A DNA stretch of 64,000 bases from Diadema setosum (Eukaryota > Echinodermata > Echinoidea > Diadematoida > Diadematidae): positions 21,471,011 to 21,535,010 of the forward strand of contig CM067075.1 in assembly GCA_033980235.1 (NCBI GenBank), written 5' to 3'. The notes under the pieces were generated by a model. The model was given only the letters and a program-made list of their open reading frames with translations. It searched no databases and had not been told where the DNA came from. A program made the translations under genes and the position numbers. Each line of letters starts with the position of its first letter. Position 1 is the stretch's first letter. Shown here one piece after another: positions 26,113-38,204 of the stretch.

Positions 26113-27136
26113 TACACTCATCAAAAAAAAATAAAAAAAGTAAACACTTTTTCAAGTTTATCTTTCTCTTAGACTATCTGGCTAAAAATAGTGTTTTATA
26201 TACCATGTTTAAGGTAATTTAATTAGCTATCAACCTAGTAGGTCAATGAAAATGTTAACTTTACGCATGAGCATGGACCTACGAGGTAGGTCCATGGCAT
26301 GAGTGAACACATTCGATTTTCTCTTCCAAGGCACAAAAGTAAAAATTGACAAAATGGACAATTTGTTATTCAAAAGTATTTGCTCTACCATATAATAATG
26401 AGAACTAATGACAAATTCAACACAATAGAAATGCAAATGAATTTGCAAAAATCAACCTATGATCTCAATAATGTCTCTGTAACCCTCCAAAGATAAAGAA
26501 AGACAAAAATAATGGAGGAAAATGAAGAATCTTCTGTCAAATCCTCAGTCAAAAGACATAAGAGAAAAATTATGGTATCAAAGAAAGTTAAATTTGAAAC
26601 GTTATTCCAAATTAAAAAAATTTGAAATAATATTTGGTTCTTGAATTTGTCTCGTGCATTTTTAAATTCATTAATTAAAAGGTGAAATGAAGAAATTCTG
26701 TCGATTCTATCACCTTTACTTACTCCCTATGTCATTTAAAGTTTGAATTGATGGAAAATGCAATTTCCCCACTATGTTTTTGTTTTGAATTTAAAGGGAA
26801 ACAAGGGAACGGAAACTTATTTCCGCTGTTTCATTCATGTCTCTCATGCGTTAATTTTTTTTTTGTTATCATTTGCTATCTCGGAGGGCATTTGCAAATG
26901 CATTTCAATATGTCCAATTCTGCAAATTTTGCTTTTCTGTCTTGGAGGACAAAAACGAATGTGTTTACTCATGCGTAAAATTTCCCTTTGTAAAAAGGGC
27001 CTACCAGTTTGATAGCCAATTAAATAATCTTTGATATGGTATATGACACATTAATTTTTATCAAAATATTCTATGAAAAACATTAACTGGAAAAGTGTTT
27101 ACTTTCTTTCTTTTTTTTTTTTTTGCTGAGTGTGTA
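26113..27136. mobile_element. ~1.0 kb fold-back element with long inverted arms
   Basis: The left end TACACTCATCAAAAAAAAA plus AAAGTAAACACTTTTTC is mirrored at the right by GAAAAGTGTTTACTTTC plus TTTTGCTGAGTGTGTA. Further in, ATTTAATTAGCTATCAA (26217) pairs with TTGATAGCCAATTAAAT (27011). TTTACGCATGAG, AACACATTCG, and TTGACAAAATGGACAA versus TTGTCC-type blocks also pair. Complementarity therefore runs through arms of several hundred bases around a centre near 26620. A perfect 11-bp hairpin (26272-26296) sits in the left arm. No transposase frame is present. Confidence 0.82.
26272..26296. repeat. Perfect 11-bp hairpin inside the fold-back element
   Basis: CATGGACCTAC, loop GAG, GTAGGTCCATG. 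It is absent from the equivalent place in the right arm (near 26975), so it was gained or lost after the arms formed. Confidence 0.85.
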
Positions 27137-29321
27137 TTATTGCTCATTTCAGTTGCAGATACTGTAAAAAAAAATCATCCAAATTGACAGATTTTCAATC
27201 GGTCTTTAAACTGGCAATAAGTTTTAAAAGCTTAAAATGTGAAACGTGTCTGAATTAACCCTGACAACTTTTTATCCCGCTTTTTTGTGTTGTTCAGATG
27301 TAATCAATCTAAGCAGTTCCATGGAATCTCCCGTGTGATAAAAGAGAAGCATTAAATTCAGAGTTACCGATTTCATGCGGACAAAATGGTGATTTCCTGC
27401 AGCTAGATTACTCCTCGGGACTACACGGGTCAAATGAAACGGACATTGACCGACGGAGACAAAGTCACATATAAATTCGTGAAATTCGTTGTGCATTATC
27501 GCACAGTCCCTTCTTTTTCCAAACCATCCCCGAGGGTAAATGTGCCATTTGACTGTTTCATATTGGAAGTGCACAACACGCGACAACGAAAACAATGACG
27601 ACTCGGTCACCCCGGCCATGATTGAACGCACGACACCAGAACACATTAGCATTCTACCCCTCCTCCTCACGACTTCATTTTCTTCTGACTGTCTCCGGCC
27701 GCATTTCTCCATCACACTCCCTGCTCTTCCAGGTCCCCCCCCCCCCCCCCCAGCTCCCCATCGCCATCGGTTCCTGTACCATCACATTCTCATGGGAAGG
27801 ATGCGGGGAAGTATAGTACATTCAGAAAAGAAAAAGACATAAAAAGCAAGAGAAGTCGACGATCACAACGATATTTATTGCATTAAATAAGAGAAAAGGA
27901 AATGACTGAAGAAAAAAAAAACAAGCATTATTAGGAGAGGGAAAAAAGAGAGGAAAAGAGCACGAAGAAAATACAATAAGAGAACAAATCAAAATGATAA
28001 GTATGGAATGAAGAACAGCAGGATGAGAAGAAACATGGATGCCTAGACCTTTATTATGGAATACCAGTATCGACTGGAGATGGATGGTGGAAATCATGAG
28101 CCAGAGTATGAGGTCCCATCGACAGCAGTGAGACGGTGCGTCGAGAGGGATAAGTTTATCCCGGATGAAAGAGGCGTCCGACCGGAGATAAGATTAGGTA
28201 GGCCGGGTTCGCCGTCATATACTCTCACGCTCTATCGCTGTTCTTAAAATATCCCTATCACCGAAGTACCTCAGCGAGTTAAACAACCTGCAGACTCAAA
28301 GAAGAAAATGCAGATTATTGGCAAGTACAGCCATCTGGAATCTTAAACCCCCTAGTACTTGAGAGAAAGGCCAGTATGTTGTTGTTGCCAATTTGCCACT
28401 CACGGATCGGTATCGGGCCTACACGGCTAACATAAACTGCATTATAAGATCAACAAGTTCTCAATATATTCATTGATCACCCATCACTGATGACTTGCAG
28501 TTTCAGGGCAGCATTTGCGCTCCTTTGATCAGTTGATATGAACAGGTATGTTGTATAATGATTACAAGCTGAGCATACAGATTGTGCAAAGATAGGCCAA
28601 GGATCCTTCAAAATGAAGATGCAGTTGTTTTGTTTCGTTCTGTTTTATTTTGCCCGTTTTGTTTTGGGCTTCGTTTTTAAGTATTGTTAATCGTTGCGAA
28701 ATCTATTATATCAAATTCTCGTGGAAGACAGATGAGGGGATTTTATGGTCCTTCATTCTGTCACGGGTTCTTGAAACCAACCGGCAATGACCGATGGCAC
28801 GGTTTTCAGCGGGAAAAATAAAGAGAGCTCCTTCCCGATTTTGCTGCATCATCGTTAAGATCCATTCGATGGAACCTCTCGTCCTCCCCTCCATCTACCC
28901 TTCGAAGGAAACCACTCCAAATAATTGATGCCGTGATGACCCGCGTGACTTGCAAGAATTCCTGTCAGACAGGCAAAATACAGCGACGACTCATCATTAT
29001 AGTAATGAAGACATACCAAAAGTCTTAATAGGGGAAGCATGATGATGCAGATCCTTATGTGAATTATATGGCACGGTAGCGTGTTGGGCGTGGTTCTAAA
29101 ATCTTGCTCGCCAAGTATACATTCCTTCGCAAGATGTCTTGCCTACCCTTGCTTAATGTGACCCTGTAGTGTCGATCCTGGTGAATATAATTATGACGAA
29201 AGGCCATGCTTGTGATGCTTCATTGAAGCTTGTTTCTACAAAATATTCAAGGTGGCTCTACGGAATACATGTTTAGAGTAAAATCAAAATCCTAACGACA
29301 GAGGTTTCAGAAATATTGGAC

Positions 29322-29507
29322 ATGGGCAAAGAAAATTCTGGAACATTGAAGTCTCACGTTCTTTTAGTATACATTGTACTTATATTAGCCACCATCCTAT
29401 GTTGGCCTATATTAGGTTACGGTAATTATGTTGCATCAGCTATAACTCTCCTATCGCTGCTCATTGGTTGGTACACAAAGATATCCCGACTTTTTCCACG
29501 CACGTAA
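29322..29507 (+). CDS. Small hydrophobic ORF, possible two-helix membrane peptide (very uncertain)
   Basis: An ATG at 29322 in a favourable context (G at -3, G at +4) opens 61 codons ending TAA at 29505-29507. Residues about 13-32 (VLLVYIVLILATILCWPILG) and about 36-50 (ASAITLLSLLIGW) are strongly hydrophobic and could be two membrane helices, followed by a basic tail (KISRLFPRT). I do not recognise a family. In AT-rich DNA, T-rich codons often give hydrophobic frames by chance, so this may not be a gene. No promoter or splice signals support it. Confidence 0.15.
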   Translation: MGKENSGTLKSHVLLVYIVLILATILCWPILGYGNYVASAITLLSLLIGWYTKISRLFPRT

Positions 29508-30289
29508 CGTCACCGTTGTCAGGTATTCTTTCCAACACGGTGCACAAGAAATCAAAGTGAAGGATACGAGGCAAATATTTTCTTCTTTTTCTTTCATGCC
29601 CACAAAAAGGAAATTTCAGTGGAATTTGTAGTCAGGTGTGCAGAAAACTTTGCAGATAAAGACATCATGTACGTTATCAAATTTACGTAATTTGGTTGTT
29701 ACTATGGTGATATTATGACATTATTAATAATTTGCGAAAACACAATATGGATAGTGTAGGTTTACATGTACTTACTCTCCTATTTTGATTTGCATGAATC
29801 TCCGACTGTTTTGTTGTTGTTGTGGTGTGTGTGTGTGTGCTTTTTTAGGGGGGAGGTATGGTCTATCTAACCCATTGTGACTTAAAAACAACATGTCTGT
29901 GCTTGTATGTCGTATTTTTATTACAATTTTTCCAGCAATTTGTAGGCCTCTGCTATCATAGTTAGAATATGATACGCCTTCGTGTGAGCTTTTTGCTTTA
30001 ACTGAGGTATTGTTTGTGTAGGGGGGAGAATTTTTACAATAATTTCTGCTCAATTTTTGATTGATCCTTGAAGTATAATCACATTCTGGTTGATGCTAAA
30101 CCCAATTTTTCTGTTGAATAGTCTACTTTTTGTACGGATAGTTTCTTATCTTCTGCAGATCAGAATCAATCTAACCTGTTCAATCTAATCTCCTTCCAAC
30201 ATAAGATATATGCAGTGAAATTCAGAGGTGTTATTTTTGATGACGAGCAGATGACAATTTCTGCAAGAAAAGTTCACCAGGACATCCCG

Positions 30290-30311
30290 CCCCCCCCCCC
30301 CCCCCCCCCCC
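30290..30311. repeat. 22-base poly(C) run
   Basis: Uninterrupted C homopolymer. Confidence 0.97.
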
Positions 30312-30359
30312 GTGGCCATTGTCGTTATGATATGACGGTGAAGTGGTTGTAGGAATATT

Positions 30360-30734
30360 GTGACCGTGCATCACAAAACCACAGAATGACGCATGTTCTG
30401 TTTTTGCGTACTAATAATCCCTTCATTGAGCAGTTGTGCAGTTATGCACTTGTGCATTGTGCAGTTTTACATCCTGTGTTTTGTTTCTTTCATTGCTCAG
30501 AACGCGGCTTGTTAGATTAAGCGCTTGCAGACCCTATACCTAAGAGCCTCTTTAGTCAGTATACATACTTTTCCAGAGTGTGTGCTTTCTTTCCCATATT
30601 TAGATAGGTTAGGACAGTCCATTTGAATTTAGTTATACATCATTTTAAAGCTTAAAGTTTCCCTTTTCAGAATCTGCCCTCAAATAAAAATCCATGTCTG
30701 GCGACTTTCTGTTGGTTTTGTGGCGAAGGGTCAC
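30360..30734. mobile_element. Short (deleted) copy of the GTGACCGTGCATCAC element
   Basis: The left end GTGACCGTGCATCACAAAACC is mirrored by ...GGTTTTGTGGCGAAGGGTCAC. After about 45 bases on the left, the sequence matches the right-hand half of the longer copy at 35351-36060 (AATAATCCCTT; TTTTCCAGAGT; TTAGATAGGTTAGGA; AAAAATCCATGTCTGG). It therefore appears to be an internal deletion derivative. Confidence 0.82.
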
Positions 30735-31745
30735 AATGTCCATTTAGGGTGACGATTGGTGTTGTCGTTTGCAAACGGACAGTCGTGGTTTTGTGGCGCT
30801 GGCAACTGTTGCAAATGGCGCCAAGATTGCAACTTGCACTGCGTGAATGCAAGAGGATGCGAATTAAGGTCATAGGGCGATAACGAACGTCGAAATGTGT
30901 GGTGCAGGTGTTAGCTTCAGTGAAGGTTGTGACTACTGTGTCTGAGAAATCAATTTTACTCGAAGATACTACAGTCACACTTATTCTTTCTTGTGCAAAT
31001 CCTTTGTTTCATCATTTGATGATGATGACTAAAAATCAAAAACACAATAAAATACCAATCACAATAGAAGAAAATCAGTCTTACTCTCAAAATATAGGGA
31101 TGATAACAATTTCATCATATTTCTCAGTCGTAATATTTTCATCAGTGCAACAGCAAACGTAATATTTGACCTCACACTCGACATCAAGAAAATACGTAGA
31201 TTGCCTACATTTAAAATAGATGAGGTCAACGGCATCTGTGTAGTTACTGTCTCTTCTCAGCGGGTGATATTTTCAGTTATTTTGGATCCTACCCACTCAG
31301 GCTGCTCATCCGACTTGCCAAACCAGAACGTGATTTTTTAATATTGATTGCACTTGCTTTTTACTTCTTATCAAGCTGCAACTGAACAATACCTGCATGC
31401 TTATAGACCAGTACCGGTAATCAAAACCAAAGTCACTTTAAAGCGTATCGTGGTATATGATTATTCTATCAGTCTCTGACTCCGCATCTATATCTTTCTT
31501 GAAAAAAAAAGAGATAGAAATAGAACGTATCACCAGCTAGCCTCACGCCTTGATTACGCGGAAAGAACTGGGCCGATCGCAGTCGTCTATCTATATCGTC
31601 CTATCCCCTCTACTTCTGACTCCATAACGCCTTCACTGTCGGGAGCGTTTACCTTGCCTCATGCGTCTTTCAACAAGTTAGCTGATTTGCCACTGTTGAT
31701 GTTGGGACACTAAGGTGGAACGAATTTCCATGTGACTTCCCAGCG

Positions 31746-31771
31746 ATTTAAATGGTATTCACCATTTAAAT
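31746..31771. repeat. Perfect 11-bp hairpin
   Basis: ATTTAAATGGT, loop ATTC, ACCATTTAAAT. Confidence 0.88.
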
Positions 31772-32244
31772 AGGTTCAGACGTATAATGTAACTCGTGAT
31801 AAGCAGTACTCAGTGTCCCGAATTATATCTCATCAAAGGTCAAATCGTCAAACGTTCTTTGAAAAATCTATACTCACGTATCCATCGTTGAAACAAAAAA
31901 TAGAATGAAATTCATCTCTCAATTCACACTGAAGCAAACGCACATAGATAGTCTTTGAATTTGAAGCACTTATGGCAGAGGCAAATATGAATCCATTCGA
32001 ATGAATTACTTACTTTCTCGTGATACTGTACAAATAATTCATGAATGATAACGTGCGCTTTGGTCTTCTTCAAATTTTGATTTATCAGAGAATCTTTGTT
32101 CATTTTTTTTTTTACTTTCGAAAAAATACAAAATATGTACACGTATAGCTATATAAACATTATGTACACATAACAATATATTTATGATACATATTCAAAT
32201 ACTAAGTTTATACTAGTATTCACATAGATAGAAGAATAAAGAGA

Positions 32245-32292
32245 TACATACATACATACATACATACATACATACATACATACAAATTGTAC

Positions 32293-32341
<49 letters not shown>

Positions 32342-32352
32342 ATAGATAGATA
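32245..32352. repeat. (TACA)n and (GATA)n tetranucleotide arrays
   Basis: About ten TACA units to 32284 and about fourteen GATA units from 32293, separated by AATTGTACA. Confidence 0.95.
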
Positions 32353-32985
32353 TTTGGTAACACCGGGTCAGTGCAAGGCCCGGTCATCAAAATTTCAAGT
32401 CACAATCTCGTCTCTTGTCCTTCCTTCAAACCAATAGCTCCACGGTCCCCGGGCACGGTCCCCAGTGGCCCACCTTCACCGCCTCATCCCGTTTGATTTG
32501 TCGTTCTGACCCACATTCAAAAAGGTGGCACCTCATTCTGCGGAACCCCTCAGGAGAGGGGAGGGGGTTGAGGGTCAAAAACAGATGTCATAAAGAGAGG
32601 GAAGCCCGATCTTTTATTCCCAAAATTGTTCCTTTTCCGTATCCTGTCCATCTCCGCATGCAATCAATTGCCATCTGATCATATAGTGGCAAATAAACTT
32701 CCAATCCGTGCAATGATTTGCCAGTGAAATTATGTTATCTCTGTCTTTAATTCCCATAATAAGTATAGCTCATTATTAAACGTAAAAACAAAATGTTTGA
32801 AAAAAAATATGTAGTCTATATGCATGATATGTTTAGTCAATTTAAAGCTTGTTTCGGCCTCTCCGAGCATCTATAGCCATAGGAATGATTATTTTAATGT
32901 GAAGATACGTTCCTGAAAAAAAAAGAGAAAAACTCACACGGTAACGCTATTTAAAGCACCCATATACAATGTTTGGTTGGGTTTT

Positions 32986-32989
<4 letters not shown>

Positions 32990-33021
<32 letters not shown>
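32990..33021. repeat. (CT)n microsatellite
   Basis: About 15 CT units following a T run. Confidence 0.93.
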
Positions 33022-33024
<3 letters not shown>

Positions 33025-33177
33025 GAATATCTTTTCGACTTCAGGAAATATGGCAGTTCAATACAAACGCTTTACAAAATCCCGAGCAAGAAAGTACGCT
33101 ACGCAATCACAAACTTGGCTCTCGAAATGTGCAGTTGTTGTTTTTGCGTTTATAGCCTAAGCGAAGGTCAGTGTTTG

Positions 33178-34731
33178 CAGGGAGGTGAGAGGAAAAGGAG
33201 TGGGCACTGGATTAGTGTCTTTTGAACCATCCTCGGAGCCGCACTCCCCAAGAGACCACTCTACTAACTAGATTACTGCCGCTTGGCCGCACAGTGCACA
33301 TGCGCAATCCTTGTCAACAGGCTGGTGGGTCTCACCCCTCCCTGGCCAGAACCTGGATTACTCCACGTGGTCTATACTGGTGGGTGGTGTATACTGGTGC
33401 ATTACCCATTGCTGTGCCTGCAAACAACACTGGTGCATTGTGATGTGCAGTGAACTGGTTGCATGGTCACATTTTGAATTTTGCAGCTAGTATTCAAGGT
33501 ATTATCATTTATGTGCATTTTCATGTCCATGTACTATAAGATTTCTGAAGAACAAATGTACTTTGCATGCTATTATGGTGAAATAACTTTTACATGAAAT
33601 GGAAACAAATTAACAGAGACTTAAAAACATTTGATAATAATGATTAGCAGCACCAATAATAATATACTGATTGTAAGAATATGAAGGAAACATGAACAGC
33701 TGAGTAGTGGAACACAGGCCCTAGTAATGTCTGATGATAATAGTAATTTTAATACCAAGCTAGCACAGAAAATACCAACCACAACAGCAACAACCATCAT
33801 ACAAATACCCATTCAGTTTTCAAATAAGAATAAAACAAAAACAGAGAGACAGACAAAAAAAGTGCCATGGTGAATATCTTATCAGGCATACAGTGATACA
33901 GGACATGTGAGATAGTTCAGCTCTCACTGAACTCTCACATGTTTTCACCATACACCAGGCAAGGAGGCAAGTTATTTCACCAAGATTAGGTCCTATAGTA
34001 GTCTCCATCATGACCACTCTGTTGTAGATTCGAGCCCTCCTGCCTCAATATATCCCCAGCATACAACAAAAAAACATTCAAATAGTGTTTTCATCCCCTG
34101 GAGAACTAAAATTGCTCACAAAAATATGTTAGTGGGACCAGAAAAAAATATGTCTTGGCGGATGTACACAAGTTTCCCAAAAAATATGACAAGAGAACCA
34201 ACACGAGCGAACAATGAAGTGATACATCAGACTAAAGAAAAACCCCAACATCTGCTGATCTACAGGTGAATTTCGTCAGCACTAGTCAGGATTTACACTT
34301 GACATTGCGTCGTAATTTGATTAAGACAAGAGCAAAACAATGGCTATTGTTAAACAGTTACATTGTCAAAACTCAACTTCTTCTTGGCCGATTTTCAAAA
34401 TTTTTGTATCTATCGAGAGCTGAATTCTTAGACTAGCAGGTCCCAAGAGTATATGCCGTGTGAGCCTGCATGAAGAATGTAAAACCCTCATACACGTCCT
34501 TGTGAACTCACACAAGTCAACTGGCCTGTCCATACTCCTAACGATAGAGGGCCAAATCACCGCGGCCCCGAGGATCGAACATCAAACAACGGTGATAACG
34601 ATCAGACTGACCTCGTTACGTAAGAGGTCGTTTACTTGTTCGTTGGGGCACTGATCCCTTGTAATCCTGTGTTGAGTGATAGGGAAAACCCTCAGGGCAG
34701 AGTGCCCACTCCTTTTTGTCTCACCTCCCTG
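33178..34731. mobile_element. 1.55 kb DNA transposon with 31-bp TIRs and a 7-bp flanking repeat
   Basis: The termini 33178-33208 and 34701-34731 are inverted repeats, 31 bases with two mismatches, beginning CAGGGAGGTGAGA. Both sides are flanked by GTGTTTG (33171-33177 and 34732-34738), consistent with a target-site duplication. The right copy is next to a GT repeat, so part of that match could be chance. The interior has no recognisable transposase, a 40-base hairpin at 33903-33942, and three near copies of ACTGGTGCATT around 33395-33450. CAGGG termini fit hAT-like elements, though 8 bp would then be expected. Confidence 0.72.
33903..33942. repeat. Hairpin inside the 1.55 kb transposon
   Basis: ACATGTGAGA-TA-GTTCAG pairs with CTGAACTCTCACATGT. 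The stem has 16 pairs with a 2-base bulge and a CTCTCA loop. Confidence 0.85.
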
Positions 34732-34736
34732 GTGTT

Positions 34737-34773
<37 letters not shown>

Positions 34774-35258
34774 TTGTGATGTGTGTGTGCGCGTTTGCGT
34801 GTGCTTCAGTACGTGATTGATCACATGGATTCATATGCAAATATCCCAAGATACACAAAGGCTCATCGGCCTAATACCTTTCCCGCGTTGCACAGGTCTT
34901 CTCTCTGCTGCCGCCGCTCCGTAGAACAATTACAAATGGATGCATCCGCTATGCTCATTACCTACGCTTTACTGTTAGCGACCCTACAGATTCATCAGTA
35001 ATAGCTCCTTCACTTTGTGGGAATGAACTTAAGAATGGCAAAGCGCATATGACGTCATCGCTGTAGATACTAATAAAACAGTAACAAGTTTATATTCCTC
35101 TTTTTTATGATTTATGAACATCGGTATTATTCGACAAAAGAGATCAATAAATCAAAGCAATTCAAATCAAATCAAACAGATAGAAGATGAAGAAAGACCT
35201 GAGCTTTCGGAATAGCGGGGTACCCTTGCTGCCATGTTTTAGTCTTTATGTTTTAGTA

Positions 35259-35300
35259 GAGGAAGAAGAAGAAGAAGAAGAAGAAGAAGAAGAAGAAGAA
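35259..35300. repeat. (GAA)n microsatellite
   Basis: Thirteen or so GAA units; a homopurine mirror repeat. Confidence 0.95.
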
Positions 35301-35350
35301 AGAAGGTCCACGTGTTGATGCGTTAAATGCGTGCCCAAACGTATCTGTAT

Positions 35351-36060
35351 GTGACCGTGCATCACAAAAAAAAAAAAAAACAAAGAAGAAGTCGCACTCC
35401 TTGATTTCATGTGAGGACTCAAAAAAGGTGAAAAGGGTCAAGTGAGTCAATTTTGAGTTTTCCATATTTTCTGAAAGAGCTATTCTTCTTCTACAATATC
35501 GGTAAGTTTGGGATCATAAACTGAATGAAAAAGTGGGTTTTTAGCAGTTTTTCTACAACCCTGTTTTTTGGTAGAGAAGAGTGATCAAGTATGTCTTGGA
35601 GGTCTCTTTTTATTCCTTGAAGATCCTAATTCGCACACTCTTCACTTTCAGCTCAAATTACTTTTGAAGGGTGGGATAATGGTACTGCTTTGAAAGTTGG
35701 CATTAATGAGGGACAGAATGTGTTCATAGAGCATGCTCAATTTCAGATTAATCTAATAATCCCTTGGTTGTTGTTGCTGCGGTGGTTTACATCCTGTTTT
35801 TGTTCCATTAATCGCACAGCTATCACGGCTTAGTAAAAGTTAAGCGCTTGAATAGACCCTAATGTTACTTCATAGCCTGTTTTCTCAGTTCCCACTTTTC
35901 CAGAGTATGTGCTTTCTTTCCAAGATTTAGATAGGTTAGGAGAGACCATTTGAATTGAGTTATACATCAGTTTAAAGCTTAATCTCCTCTTTCAGAATCT
36001 AGTCATAACTAAAAATCCATGTCTGGTGACTTTTTTGTTGGTTTTGTGATGCAGGGTCGC
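35351..36060. mobile_element. Long copy of the GTGACCGTGCATCAC element (~710 bp)
   Basis: The left end GTGACCGTGCATCACAAAA and the right end TTTTGTGATGCAGGGTCGC are inverted repeats with about three mismatches. The right half matches the short copy at 30360-30734 almost throughout. The left side holds a poly(A) expansion followed by ~390 bp that the short copy lacks. No transposase frame. GTAT occurs just outside both ends and might be a target duplication. Confidence 0.82.
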
Positions 36061-37145
36061 GTATACTAGCTAACACACGAGATAAGAAGCGAACAGAGCA
36101 TTTCACCTTGAACCCGAGTAGTTCGTGTAGAGAAAGGATTATTTATGTCCAATATTTCTGGTTCTTTCCAGGGACTTTAACTTCGGAATAGCTATGTCTC
36201 GTTGGAGTTATTTCATCATTCCAGGAAATGTTGATCAATCGCCTATTTATTTGGGATTATGCCTGCTTACCTCTTTGAAATGATGAAACCGTAAACTCTG
36301 GGATTAGATCTTACCGATCTGTCATCGTATTCATAATGTTTTAATGCGTCTGTAGTTGTTTATTGTCGTCTGTTCTGTCACTCAGTCCCCAGGATGTTTA
36401 ACTCTCCAAAATTCGTAACGATGAATGACTCCAGCAAGCGCACTCCAATTTTTGTGAAAACTTCAGTGCGCGAATGTATCTCGGTGCGAATGTATACCCC
36501 ACGTAAAACCTTGTAAAGATACTGATGTAAAAACAATGTGATCAAGAAGCTACGAGTGGAGGTTATTAATTTGTTATGGGGATTTTGTGTGTGTGTGTGT
36601 GTTCGTTGTTGCAATGTTCTGTTTTTCTTGTGCGCCTATTCACTCTTCATTGATGATAAAACTTAAGTATCCGACAAAAAAAAGTCTATTTTGCTTTGTA
36701 CACGTCATGTTGTACATTAATTTACACGGCCGAAGTTGTAATGCCACTTGTGTACTCCCGTATACTCTGCGCATACAATGCCAATACAAGATATCGTATA
36801 CGTGAAAACCGAACCCGATTTCAAATCCCACAGCGTAGGGTTTCATTTCTGTACTACAATAATTGACGTCAGATGTGTGAACGAGGAAACAAAAATATGT
36901 GAATCCCTTGTCACTGTTTGTGTTTGATTGTTTGTTTGTTTGCTTGCTTGCTTGCTTTATTTGTGCATTTTGCTATATAGACATAAACATGTATAAGAGA
37001 ATATTGTCAACAAAAACCATGGAAACTGAGTATGAACTCCACTCAGCATGACCAATAAACCAGGTAATTGTCTTCGAACGCTAGTATTCAATTCTTTCCT
37101 GTCATGATCAATAGAAGCTACAGTCTAAGTGTACAGTTATATTCA

Positions 37146-37148
<3 letters not shown>

Positions 37149-37195
<47 letters not shown>
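37149..37195. repeat. (AT)n microsatellite
   Basis: About 23 AT units. Confidence 0.95.
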
Positions 37196-37201
<6 letters not shown>

Positions 37202-37221
37202 TTATATTTACAATGTTGACA

Positions 37222-37789
37222 TTAAAGGTAGGGGATACCTTTTACAGACCTCCCAAAATGCAGCAAAACATTAAATATGAACCTCAGGGGACTTGTTTAG
37301 GCCACTGCTGAGAAATTTGGAAGTCAACAGTTATCTACAATTTGAATAATGCACAAAACTCAACTACTCAGTAGTTCTTTGTGTCAGCCACACTTTAGCC
37401 TTTTTGTTGCAGTCTTCTGTATTTTTTTATCTATAAACACAAATTTAAAAGTATAAGAGCTGATGTAATAACATATAGAGTGTGTGGCAAGAATGTATAA
37501 TAGAAATGTTTGTAATTTTTGATGAACTTTCTTCACAAAATATACATGATGAACACACATGCAGTGCATGGGTCTGCAAAGGTAGCCTAGTAATGTACTG
37601 GAATTTACGGTGAGCCCCGAAAAAAATTCAGTTCAAAATCTAACGGTCAATAAAAATGTACTAAATGTTACCTTCCACTTTCAATACTTTATGGGAGTTT
37701 CTAAAATGATACATGTACTCTCTTCAACATACCACTGTATTTATACAACTCTTCATTTAAGGCATGCAAATGGGATTCCCTACCTTTAA
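37222..37789. mobile_element. TTAA-flanked MITE with AGGTAGGG ends (~570 bp)
   Basis: The left end TTAAAGGTAGGGGATACC and the right end GGGATTCCCTACCTTTAA are inverted repeats; an inner ...CAGACCT / AGGCATG block extends them. Reading the ends as TTAA plus AGGTAGGG gives a TTAA duplication, the pattern of Kolobok/T2-type MITEs. No coding capacity. The sequence looks like a high-copy echinoid repeat as I recall it, which is unverified. Confidence 0.8.
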
Positions 37790-38170
37790 GATAACAGGAA
37801 TGCATTTGTTAAAAGCCCATAAGGAGATTGAATTAAATCTGTTTTTGACGATTGCTTTTTGGTGTAGCCACAAACATGCTGTTCAGAAAAATACAGGAAA
37901 AGATTGTCGTGAGGCTAATTTGCAATATTTGTTCGGAAGATTTAGGTAGCAAGAAACAAAATCACAATTTACCAATGATGTATATTTTGTGAATAGTTTA
38001 TGATTCTTTTTTTTTTTTGTATGTCAGGAACTGTTTTCAAAGTAGTTCTTTTCTTCACACTTTTTGTAATTTGATAAAAAATTCTAATCATGGAGACAAA
38101 AAAAATACCCTGTTTGGAGTCAAATAAATGATAAAGAGAAGCTACAGACAAAGTTTGCAGGTTTGAAGGG

Positions 38171-38204
<34 letters not shown>

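Larger units (their letters stand above)
27137..30359. other. Stretch without a recognised gene
   Basis: A poly(C) run lies at about 27736-27751 and a 22-base poly(C) run at 30290-30311. A minus-strand frame of about 146 codons (27272-27712) and a small hydrophobic plus-strand frame (29322-29507) are open; neither has a recognised homologue. Confidence 0.6.
30735..33177. other. Stretch without a recognised gene
   Basis: An 11-bp hairpin at 31746-31771, (TACA)n at 32245-32284, (GATA)n at 32293-32352 and (CT)n at 32990-33021. A GC-rich patch at 32350-32690 has an open frame with no recognised product. Confidence 0.65.
34732..37221. other. Stretch with repeats, no recognised gene
   Basis: (GT)n at 34739-34770, a (GAA)n array at 35259-35300, the long GTGACCG element (listed separately), and an (AT)n run at 37149-37195. 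No gene recognised. Confidence 0.65.

Noticed and set aside
27272..27715. ~146-codon minus-strand frame
   Set aside because: No recognised family, and both strands are open here, which suggests chance in a stop-poor patch.
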